The notes beneath the pieces were generated by a model, which ran no database searches, was not told the DNA's origin, and worked only from the letters and a program-made list of their open reading frames with translations. The translations under genes were made by a program, and so were the position numbers. DNA of 64,000 nt, taken from the NCBI GenBank assembly GCA_001051155.2, contig JYIP02000007.1, positions 3,660,342 to 3,724,341 on the forward strand, given 5' to 3'. Positions 54,960 to 64,000 of the stretch are shown here, piece after piece (the first letter of the stretch is position 1; the number at the start of each line of letters is the position of its first letter). This stretch comes from Chrysoporthe austroafricana (taxonomy: Eukaryota > Ascomycota > Sordariomycetes > Diaporthales > Cryphonectriaceae).

Positions 54960-55300
54960 CAGCTGCGTGCAGAATAATACATATATTATGCGGGCACTGG
55001 CTGGCGAAAAGAGGCGCCGTGGGGGTATGTGCTGTGAGCAGGCGCGAGCTGTGGGGATTGTATAGGGGCGCGGGCAGGGCGGGCAAGAGGGCGGTATCTT
55101 TTTGCACTTTAGGCTATCTCTCTCGAGCAGCCAGAACCAGCCCGGCGAGAGCGTCCGAAGGCCATAGCACGACGCAAAGGGGTAATATGCCCTTGAAAAT
55201 CCCTTGATAGCATCTAGCAAGTCGCGCGATCCATATTTGACCTTGTCCGAACGGTTTTGACCCATATCTGTACAATCTGAGGCTGATCTGTCTGTCCGAG
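54960..55300 (-). mobile_element. LINE-type tail following composite repeat copy G, 5' part missing
   Basis: Minus strand: GACAGACAGATCAGCCTCAG, GTCAAAACCGTTCGGACAAG, GGGCATATTACCCCTTTGCG and GGCCTTCGGACGCTCTCGCC, then CCCACAGCTCGCGCC near 55040. It is immediately downstream of copy G on the same strand. Confidence 0.55.
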
Positions 55301-57590
55301 GGCTGAGGCTGAAGACAACTTTTCTTCCGACCAACCTCAAGATATATTTCCCCCGGCCAACCTCGGGATGTGCTTGCGCCGGCCAATAACTTCTTACCGC
55401 GCGCGGGATACGGGTTGAAAAAAAAAAAAACACCAAACCAGAAACGACAAAAAAAAGAAGATCGGAAACCACATACCACAAATACGCGCGCGTAACCGGG
55501 GGGGGGGGCAATGCGAGGTTGGCGACGACGACAGGACATTAGAAGAGCCGTCAAGGATAAGCTGGGACGACAAGGGGACAGGAAAAACGAGCTTCAAGAT
55601 ACAGACTGCTTGTCCATACGCGCGAGGGGCAGAAGAGGGGGGGGGGTGTGAACCTGAATAGCAACCACGACAGCAAGGACAGTAAGATATATTTCCCCCG
55701 GCCAACCTCGAGATGCGCGTCTTGATAACAGGCTTAGGGATATATCGCGGGGCGCAGGGGAGGCCTAGGGACGATAAAAGGCCAGTTAAAGACAAACCAG
55801 AGACGATAAAGCATACCACGGACATACGCGCGCGGGAAGGCAACGACGACAAAAGAAGGCTCGGGGATAAACTGAAACCCTCCGGCGACGATAAGGGGAG
55901 GCTTGGGGACAACCTGGGGGGAGGACAGGACGTAAAAGGGCCCGTTTGAGAACAGCGCAAAGGACTGACGAACCAAAAGATACGGACTGCTTGTCCATGC
56001 GAAGGGGGGGGGGGAACCTGGACGACAGTACAGGGAGGACGGCGACGACAGGGAGCCACGCGAGAGGAGCTTGCCGGAGGCGTCGAGACAAGAGCTGCCA
56101 GCACAAGACGAGCTGGAGAAACCAACACAAGAGGAGCTGTAGGAGCTCTCGAAGCTGTTAGAGGTGTGCGAGCTGTGCGAAGATGAGGTCTGGAACTGTG
56201 GAAGCTGTGCGAGCTCTCGGAGCTGTGCGAGCTCTCGGAGCTGCGCGAGCTGTGCAGGCTGTACGAGCCGTGCGAGTGGTGCAAGCTGTAGGGAGATGAG
56301 GTCTGGGAAGAGGAGCGGCAGGAGGATTGGCAGCTGTGCGAGCGATGCAACCTCTGAAAGCCCTGTGCGAGCTCCGGAAGCTGCGAGAGCTGCGAGAGGA
56401 GTGCAGGCTGTGCAGGCTTTTGGAGCTGCGGGAGCTGTAAAGGCAGTGCGAAAAGGAGGTCCGGTAGGAGCTGTGAGAGCTGTAGGAGCTCTCGGGGCTG
56501 TGAAGTGGCGAGCTCTCGGGGCTCTCGGAGCTGTGGGAAGAGGAGGTCTGGGACGAGATGTGGGAGGAGTGGCAGCTGTGCGAGCTGTGCAAGCTGCGAG
56601 GGGAGTGGGAAGAGGAGGTCTGGAGCTGTGCAAGCAAGCTGTGCAAGCTGGGAGAGCTGTACGAAGAGGAGGTATGGGAAGAGCTGTGCGAAGAGCTGTG
56701 CGAAGAGCTGTGCGGAGAGCTGTGGGAGCCGTGGGAGGAAGAGGAAGAGCAAGAGCTTTGCGGGCCGTGGCAGCAGGAGACACAAGGTGATCATGCCTGC
56801 TCTGGCCTGGCCGACCGGCACGCAGGCAGACAGCCAGGAGAGGAGGGCGCGCCCGCAGAGTAGAGCGCCCGCAGAGTATGGTGTGATGTTCTGCACGCAG
56901 CTGGCCACGAGGGAGGAGGTGCGATGGCTGTCCAGGCAGCTGCTGGCATCAAAGGCAGCTCGCAGAGCATATGGGCAAGAGGAGGAGAGAACACCCACAG
57001 GGCATGATGCTGTCCAGGCAGCCAGCTGGTATTGACAAAGGAAGAGGAAGAAGAAGAGGCATGCTGGGCAGACACCAGCCGACAAGGTGATGATGATGCC
57101 TGCTCTGGCTGCCTGCCAGCCAGCCCGCCAGCCCCAGAGGCGGAGGAGGGAGCACTTACAGGACGCGCAGCTGTCGAGGCAGCCAGCTGGTGGCAATAGA
57201 AGAGGAGGAGGAGGAGGAGGACGCATGCTGGGGGACGCCATGCAAACAGCTGGCTTCGACAAACGGCCTGGACAGCTCAAGAGGGTGATAATGCCATCGC
57301 AAGCACGGGCTGGTTTGCACAAGGGAAGAGCGGCATGCACAGAGGAGGAGCGCGCGTGTCAGCACCAGTGCGCGTATGTCTTTCTGGCTTGCCGGCCGGC
57401 ACACAAGCAGCCAGCCAGCCAGCGAGCACCAGTGCATATGTGTCAGCACCAGTGCGCGTGATCACGTGGTTCGGCTATAGCCGGACATAAGCCTGCTCGG
57501 CTGTGATCGTGCGGGGACAGGACAGCGGGGCACAAGCTGTATGGCAGATAGCTGTGTGTGTGCGGGCCTGGGCCTTGTGTGCTGGTAGCA
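55300..57590 (-). mobile_element. Composite repeat copy G, complete, minus strand
   Basis: In element order: M1 at 57590-57440 (core 57472-57483), M2 57430-56760, M3 56740-56155 (GAGCTGTGC units), M4 56150-56050 and M5 about 56020-55300, with a partial second M5 segment. It spans a 648-codon open frame that I reject as a gene. Confidence 0.7.
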
Positions 57591-57599
57591 GCCTTGTCT

Positions 57600-58700
57600 C
57601 CCTCGTGGCTTTGTCCCCGCCCGCAGCCTGGTCTCCGGGAGCTGTACGAGGTCTACAAGCTGTACGGGCTGTACGAGGTCTACAAGCTGACAAGCTGACA
57701 AGCTGTGCGAGCTGTGCGAGCTGTGCGAGCCGTGGGGAGATGAGGTCTGGGATAAGATGTGGGAGGAGGACTGGTAGCTGTGCGAGCTGTACAAGCTGCG
57801 CGAGCTGCGAGAGGAGTGGGAAGAGGAGCCGTGGGAGGAAGAGGAAGAGTCTTAGGGGCTATAGCAGCAAGACCGCGAGAGGACACAAAGTGATCACGCC
57901 TGCTCTGGCCTCAGCCGGCCGGCACACAAGCAGATAGGCAGCCAGCCAGCGGGGTGTGTAATGCTCTGTACGCAGCTGGCCACGGGGAAGAGGAGGAGCA
58001 CCTGGCTGTAACAAAGAAAAGAAAAGGGGGTGATGCTATCGCAAGCACGGGCTGGCTGGTCTGTACAGAGGAGGAATGCGTATGTCAGCATACCTGCTCT
58101 CTGGCTTGCCGGCCGGCAAACAAGCAGACAGCTAGCCAGCAACGCTACGGGGTGTAATGCTCTGTACAAAGCTGGCCACAAGGGAAGAGGTGCGATGGCG
58201 TCCAGGCAGCGTCCAGGCAGCGAGCTGGCTCCGACATGGCTCCGACATGGCTCCGACAGGGAGCCTCGACAGCTCAGGAAGGCAGTCATGCCATTACAGG
58301 TACGGGCTGGTTTGCACAAGGAAGGGAAGAGCTGTGCATACCACGCACGGACTGGTCTGGACTTGGTCTGGTTCTGCACAGAGGAAGAGCGCATGTGTAT
58401 CAGCACCAGTGCGCGTGATCACGTGGTTCGGCAATAGCCGGACATAAGCCTGCTCAGCTGTGATCCTGCGGGGACAGCTGTGTGCGGGGCACAAGCTGTG
58501 TGACAAACAGCTGTGTGTGCGCGGGCCTGGCTGGGCCTTGTGTGCTAGCAGCCTTGTCCCCCTCGTGGTTTTGTCCCCGCCCGCAGCCTGGTCTCCGGGA
58601 GCTGTGGAATGTGAGCTGCGAGAGCTGCGGGAGGAGTGGGAGCAGCTCTGGCCAGCTGTGCGAGCTGTGCGAGCTGTACGAGCTGTGAACCCCCGTATTG
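57600..58700 (-). mobile_element. Composite repeat copy H, truncated, minus strand
   Basis: M1 at about 58560-58405 with an altered core CGGCAATAGCCG (58429-58440), M2 duplicated in 58380-57910, a short M3 at 57830-57640, and a further small M3 at 58610-58690 upstream. No M4, M5 or tail. Confidence 0.6.
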
Positions 58701-58714
58701 CGAATCCGCCATAC

Positions 58715-59055
58715 AGCCCTCTTGTTTTCGCCAGACAGACGCGGTATGACATCTCTGCGGAATATATATACAGGACTTCTCTGTGCCGCGCGCCCCACAC
58801 GCACCAGCGCTAAGACATACGCCGGCACGCCGGCTATACGAGATCGACATCCCGCATGCAGCCCGTTCGTAAAGCTGACGTACGTCGCCCCCCCCGAGAC
58901 CGCGCTAGATAACCGCACGACATCATTACTAGTCAATAGCGCAGCAAACATGCATACGGTAGTAGGCAAACATGCATACGGTAGTAGGCAAACATGCATA
59001 CGGTAGTAGGCAAACATGCATACGGTAGTAGGCAAACATGCATCTGGTCTGTCAG
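58715..59055 (+). repeat. Block K copy 4 followed by GCAAAC b-type units
   Basis: 58730-58937 repeats 43545-43825. It runs directly into four tandem units GCAAACATGCATACGGTAGT (22-bp period) and then an a-type unit. So block K and the GCAAAC units are linked here as at 43.5-44.7 kb. 59055-59260 holds more single units and no gene. Confidence 0.8.
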
Positions 59056-59269
59056 CTATATCAGACCTTCGTCATTCCCAGCCATTGGGAGTGGTCACTC
59101 CTTTTTCTAATACAGGCAAACTTATTATAGTCGGCAAATATGCGTCTTACTTGTCTGATCGGCAAGGCAAACCTGTGTCGTATGGTAGGCAAACATGCGT
59201 CTGGGCTGTCTATTATCGGACCGCCTCCCTCGATCTCGCACGTTAGCGCTTACTCCTGTAACGACCGCC

Positions 59270-60180
59270 TTGCTGCCTTGCTGCTTTCCTTACTGCCTTG
59301 CTACCTTACTGCTTGCTTGCTTGCTTGCTTCCTGGCGCTAGCTGCCTCAGCGGCATTATACCCTGCGGGCGCTCCTTATACCCTAGGGCTGACTGGCTAG
59401 CTTGCTGGCTGTTTGCCTATATGCCGGCCGACAAGGCCAGAGCAGGTTGCTGATGTTGCTGATATACACGCTCCTCTTCTGTACAAACCAGCCAGCCAGC
59501 CTATGCTTGCGATAGCATTGCTCCTTCTTCCTTTCTTTATTATAGCCAGCTGTATAGCGTGCTCCTCCCCCTTTTCCTGCTTCTCCTCTTCCTCGTGGCC
59601 AGCTGCGTGCAAAGCATTATACCCCGCAAGCGCTCCCTCCCTTCCTGGCTGGCTGCCTAGCTGCTTGGCTGCCTGGCTGCCTAGCTGCCTGTTTGCCGGC
59701 CAGCAAAGCACAGCTCCTTATCCCTTTCTCTTCCTCCTACAGCCTTCTTAACACTCTCTTCCTACACCTCCTACCAGACCTCCTTTTCGTACAGCTCGTA
59801 TAGCTTCCGGAGCTTATACAGCTCGTACAGCTCTTACAGCTCTTCCTCCCAGATATCTTCCCATAGCCCTAAGAGCTGCTACAGCTCGTATAGCTTATCA
59901 GCTCGTATAGCTTGTCAGCTCGCACAGCTTATCAGCTCGTACAGCTCGTCGTACAGCTCATTTTCGCATAGCTCCTAGAGCTCTTACAGCTTCTAGACCT
60001 TCTTATAGCTCGCACTTTACAGCTCCAAGAGCTCGTACGGCTCCCAGAGCACATTCCTTCTTGTAGCTCTTATAGCTTATATAGCTCTCGCAGCTCTTCT
60101 TCCTATAGCTCCCGGGAAACAGGCTACGAACAGGGATAAAGCCACGAGGGAGACAAGGCTGCTATCAGCACACAAGGCCT
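59270..60180 (+). mobile_element. Composite repeat copy I, truncated
   Basis: It begins with a CTTGCTTGCTTG run, then M2-type sequence (59450-59730) and an M3 array (59780-60100) with TCAGCTCGTATAGCTT units. M1, M4 and M5 are missing at its own ends. Confidence 0.55.
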
Positions 60181-60189
60181 AGCTAGGCC

Positions 60190-62090
60190 AGCGCACATAC
60201 AACTGTCCTTCATGCATACAGCTGTCCTTCGCGCACAAAGCTTGTCCCCCGCTATCCCCTGCTATGCCCAGCTGTGCCCCGCACGACCAAAGCTGTAGTG
60301 ATGCTTATGTCCGGCTATAGCCGAACCCACGTAATCACGCGCACTGGTGCTAATACATACGCTCTTCCTGTATCTTCCTTTGTGCAGACCAGCCCGTGCT
60401 TGTAATGGCATCATCCTTCTGAGCTGTCGGTGGTGCTCTTCCTTTCTTTGTCGCAGCCAGCTGCCTGCATAGCGTCCCCAGCATGCGTCCTCCGCTTCTT
60501 CCTCCTCCTCTTCTTCCTCCTCCTCTTCTGTCGCCACCAGCTGGCTGCCTCGATAAGCTGCACGTCCTGTGAGTGCTCTCTCCCTCTATCGATACTAGCT
60601 GTCTGGATAGCATCATCATGCCCTGTGGGTATTCCCTCCTCTACTGGCACCAGCTGCCTGGACAACATTACACCTCCTGAGCTAGCGAGGCGTCCCTCCT
60701 CCTCCTCGTGACCAGCTGTGTGCAGAGCATCACACCCTGCAGACGCTCCCTCCTCTCCTGTGGCTGCCTAGCTGGCTGGCTGTCTGCCTATTTGCCGGCC
60801 GGCAAGGTCAGAGCAGTCATGATCACCTTATGTCCTCTCGCAGTCTTGCTGCTACAGACCCCAAGGCTTTTGCTCTCTTCTTCCCACAGCTATTATCCCA
60901 GACCTCCTCTTCGCACAGCTCTTACAGCTCTCACAGCTTGCACAGCTTGCACAGCTCCTCTTCTCAAACCTTATCTCCATAACAGCTCGCACAGCTTCGA
61001 AAGCTCGCCCAGCTCGCCCAGTTCCTCTTGTATTGGCAGCTCTTGGCTTGACAGCTCCGAGCTCCCAGTTCCTCTTCCTGCGAGCTCGACCTGCCAGCTC
61101 GGCCTGCCAGCTATGTTGGCAGCTCTTGGCTTGACAGCTCCCGGAGCTCTCACAGCTTCCACAGCTCGCACAGCTCGCATTCCACAGCTCCGAGAGCTCG
61201 CATAGCTGCTACAGCTCTCACAGCCTCTACGGCTCCTACCAGACCTCTTCTTCGCACAGCCCGTACAGCTCCTACAGCTCCGAGAGCTCCTACAGCTTAT
61301 ACAGCTCGTACAGCTCCTCTCGGGTTGGTTCCTCCCAGCTCCTCTTGTATTGGCAGCTCTGGTCTTGACAGCTCCCAGCTCTTCCGCCTGACAGCTCGAC
61401 CTGCCAGCTCCTCTTGTATTGGCAGCTCTTGTCTCGACGCTTCCAGTAAGCTCCTCTCTCCCTGGCTCTTCCCAGCTTTTGTTATTCTGACTATGCCGCC
61501 CAGCGGCTCGCACTTGACAGCTTCGAAAGCTCGTACAGGTACCACAGCTCTCAGATCTCCCAGACTTCCATTTTATACGGCTCCCAAGCTTGTATAGCTT
61601 GCACAGCTTGTACAGAGCTGTTCCTACTCCTCTCGCAGCTCTCGCAGCTCTCGCGGCTCGCATTCCACCGGCTTCTGGAGCTCGCGTACCTTGCATAGCT
61701 CCGGCTCGCAGCTCTAGTCTCGACGCCTCTAGTAAGCTCCTCTCGCCCTTCCTAGCATCTCTCTCCTGCTGACTACGCTTCCTCTCTATTATCGCCGTCC
61801 TCCCCTCTCCCCGTCGAGCTTGCATCGCCCCCTTTCCTGGTCTCCGCGCGCGGAAGAAGGGGGCCGGCGCAAGAGGAAGGGATATACATATCGAGAGGCG
61901 TGCCGGCGAGAAGATAACGCGCTCTTCCCCTTCGGATGCCGCCTCTCCCGATCACGCCTCCCAACGCCTCCTCCCCACCCGTCATATCGCAGCTATCCCC
62001 CTATCGAGCTTGCGTCCCTCCCGGCCCCCGGTTTTGGTCCTTGCGCGCGGCGGAGGTTGGGTCTATCTTGAGATTCGGCTTTGCTCCTAG
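60190..62090 (+). mobile_element. Composite repeat copy J, near complete
   Basis: M1 60195-60350 (core 60312-60323), M2 60380-60830, M3 60890-61320 in two arrays, M4 61325-61500 and again near 61720, and a diverged M5 at 61830-62060. No LINE-type tail follows. Confidence 0.65.
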
Positions 62091-62138
62091 CGGTTACAGC
62101 CGGAAGGGTCAATAAAGGTTAGCCACGGACCCGTAAAG

Positions 62139-62608
62139 ATGAGCGAAAACTTAAAGAGACAACTGGAAATATTAAGGCTTGGGCTCAAAGACAAGTTTTC
62201 GGCAACAGACGATGTCTTCTATAATGAACCTGCTCACGGTGATGACCGAGCCAAGAGCCTGCAGCCCACCTCTCATCCTGGACGGCTGAAGCGCACGAGA
62301 ACTCTTCCACTTCCTCCGGCGGCAATTGAGCCCCAGCATGAGGTTAAGGAACCACCGGACTACTTTCAAATCCGCCCTGGAAATCGGAAGGACATGGAAC
62401 CGCCTCCTCCATTCGAGGGGTAGTCTCGGTCGCCAAGATCACCAGGAGCCGAGAGCGCTGCCTTGTTAAAGCGGGACGAGGGTGGACGGCGTGGCATGAG
62501 TGATACGCCTGGTGAGGATGGTAAACTTTCAGGAAAAGAACTAAGGTTACTTAGAAGCACAGAAAACTGGAAAAAACTTTCAAGACATTTACCGAAAGAC
62601 GCTTAAAA
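62139..62608 (+). pseudogene. Short frame with one in-frame TAG, unknown
   Basis: ATG 62139 opens 94 codons (hydrophilic, with PHPGRLKRTRTLPLPPAA-like content and DYFQIRPGNRKDMEPPPPF) to TAG 62421. The same frame then stays open 61 codons (GMSDTPGEDGKLSGKELRLL) to TAA at 62607. It may be a gag-like or host protein start, decayed. Frames in 62684-63028 also look partly coding. I cannot assign either. Confidence 0.3.
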
Positions 62609-63264
62609 CTTTTAGAGCCGTCCCTGATACAGTCAACATAAGGCTCTTAAAGACAGTGATATCATCCCAATTATTAGACTATTATGCCAGACTACGGGCT
62701 AATTCCGACTGAAATCCTGGAAAATGCTGCCCCCAAACGGCCCCATACAATTATCTTGCCCAAGTATCAGATAAGGAGTCTGAAATCCTCGGTCGCAATA
62801 CAAAACCTATCGGCAAAGCCTTTTGACGGAAGTAATACATATGGGATAGCTCTCATAAGAGAAGGGGGGGCTAACATCGCAGGAGAGAACGACTATTATC
62901 GCTCTGATCACGACTATCATCGGTTCCGACCCGAAACGTCACTGCTAGTACATGCCGCTGAACGCACATTTGCAATATCCTCCCATGACTGCACGATCTT
63001 TCGCAAACTCCCTTTGACATACAACTGAAAGAGAAACTGCCAACCACAAAAACCTTAGCTGTTAACAAACAATCCAAAGCGGAAATCAGAAAAGACAGAA
63101 CTGAACAATAATAATAAGGAGAAAACCGATAATCAGACGCTGATCTTCTTAAGCCCTCAATTCTATCGTTTCACCTGCGCTTGCCCTGCGCCTGCCCTAC
63201 TTACGCCACACTCACGCCTACAGTACTATACAGCAGAGCATTAGCGGCAGCAGCAGTAGCAGCA

Positions 63265-63385
63265 ATTCTAGCTAGCAAATTAAGGAACTCGAGGAGGAAT
63301 AACAGCGCGCGCTCTAACGAGAAGCTAAGTACGAAAATGAACGCCAAACCCGGGCGCAAATAAAAAGCATCGATACTGATGCCAG
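63265..63385 (+). repeat. Second copy of the 13.3 kb coding-like segment
   Basis: It pairs with 13300-13420 (AACTCGAGGAGGAA, GAGAAGCTAAGTACGAAAAT, then CGATACTG). 63400-64000 has a CTCGCGCC tail-type fragment at 63780-63860, a C-tract near 63957 and no gene. Confidence 0.5.
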
Positions 63386-64000
63386 GATTCGCTTACGCAG
63401 CCGACTACGACCTTCCAGCAGGACCCTTATAGCAGGCAGGACTCGTAGGCCTGCGGTGACGACTCGGACGGTAAAGGTATCAAGCAGTTATAGAACGAGC
63501 GCACTTCAGGCGGTAGGACTCTCCCTGCTTTCAATAAGATCTAGCTCAAACGTAGTGAGAACGCAGAACGCCGCCCTCGCAGCGCGGCCTCTTCCTTGCA
63601 GGAAGGGGTGGACCTGGGCGTATTATTTGAGGTCCTGAAAGCGGGAAACTCGCCGTCTGAGGGGCTTGTTAAGGCGCTTTCAGCCATTCTCGGGCACTCA
63701 CCTCGATAGGCAGGTATTTCTAGGACTATAGAGAGGAGCGCCAAAATTTGGTATGAGCGCGTACCCGCGGTAAGTGCATGCTCGCGCGCCTGCCCGCGCC
63801 CCATACATTTCGCCTGCAGATCCTACAGCTCGCGCCTGGCCCCCGCGCTGCGAATCCGCCAGCAGCAGATTCGCTTCTGTGGGCGAGAGATTTTTGTTCC
63901 ATACTCTATTATTCTATCAACTTTTCATTCTGTCAACCCTTTTTTCCTGTTAGTCCCCCCCCCCGCCCTTTGCTTTACGCATCGGCTTCCCGACGTTTCT

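Noticed and set aside
55394..57340. 648-codon minus-strand open frame
   Set aside because: It runs through M2-M5 of composite repeat copy G. Composition changes with module, other frames are equally open, and homologous copies A, F and J are open in different frames.
1..64000. Starship-type captain (DUF3435 tyrosine recombinase)
   Set aside because: I looked for such a gene because of the accessory cargo but saw no recognisable recombinase frame.

Overview
The window looks like a repeat-rich, accessory (possibly subtelomeric-type) stretch of a filamentous ascomycete genome, probably Pezizomycotina. Supporting signs are short GT..AG introns of 45-90 nt with CTAAC/CTAAT-like branch sites, a Fot1/pogo transposon, Tad-like LINE remnants, LTR fragments, AT-rich stop-ridden (RIP-like) transposon interiors beside GC-rich genes, and gene families I know mainly from fungi (PDDEXK_12-like, DUF7924-like, FHA-kinase). 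I saw no rRNA, tRNA or convincing telomeric array. Species cannot be fixed from the sequence.

Layout. 0-6 kb: a small secreted cysteine-rich protein gene behind a tandem-repeat leader, the first full copy of a composite repeat, and a two-exon gene of unknown function. 6.3-9.4 kb: a complete but dead Fot1/pogo element with identical 53-bp terminal inverted repeats, interrupted by an internally deleted LTR element and a solo LTR. 9.6-14.4 kb: a rearranged composite repeat and debris. 14.6-28.7 kb: the gene-bearing part, with an orphan nuclear-type protein, a divergent FHA-kinase, a divergent pair resembling bacterial families (DUF7064/7065-like and APH phosphotransferase, the latter with one internal stop), a LINE 3' end, a second secreted protein and a PDDEXK_12-like nuclease-fold protein. 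28.7-47 kb: remnants (LINE ORF1, acetyltransferase, KH-domain, glycyl-radical-enzyme exon), a solo LTR, more composite repeats and a higher-order modular array. 47.2-54.8 kb: two DUF7924-like PD-(D/E)XK-fold genes in tandem orientation, the first decayed and the second intact with a long acidic run. 55-64 kb: mostly composite repeats.

The most distinctive feature is the composite repeat. Near-complete copies carry five modules (M1 to M5) in fixed order over about 2.0-2.5 kb. M1 has a conserved CGGCTATAGCCG core, M3 is an array of 9-bp units built on AGCT, and several copies are followed on the same strand by a tail resembling the 3' end of the Tad-like LINE at 24.5 kb. This suggests a large non-autonomous element that borrows a LINE tail. 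M3 arrays lack stops in most frames of both strands and produce long false ORFs.

The host genes do not form one pathway. Kinase, nuclease-fold and secreted proteins are typical accessory-genome content, and the DUF7064/7065-APH pair is the only obvious functional pairing.
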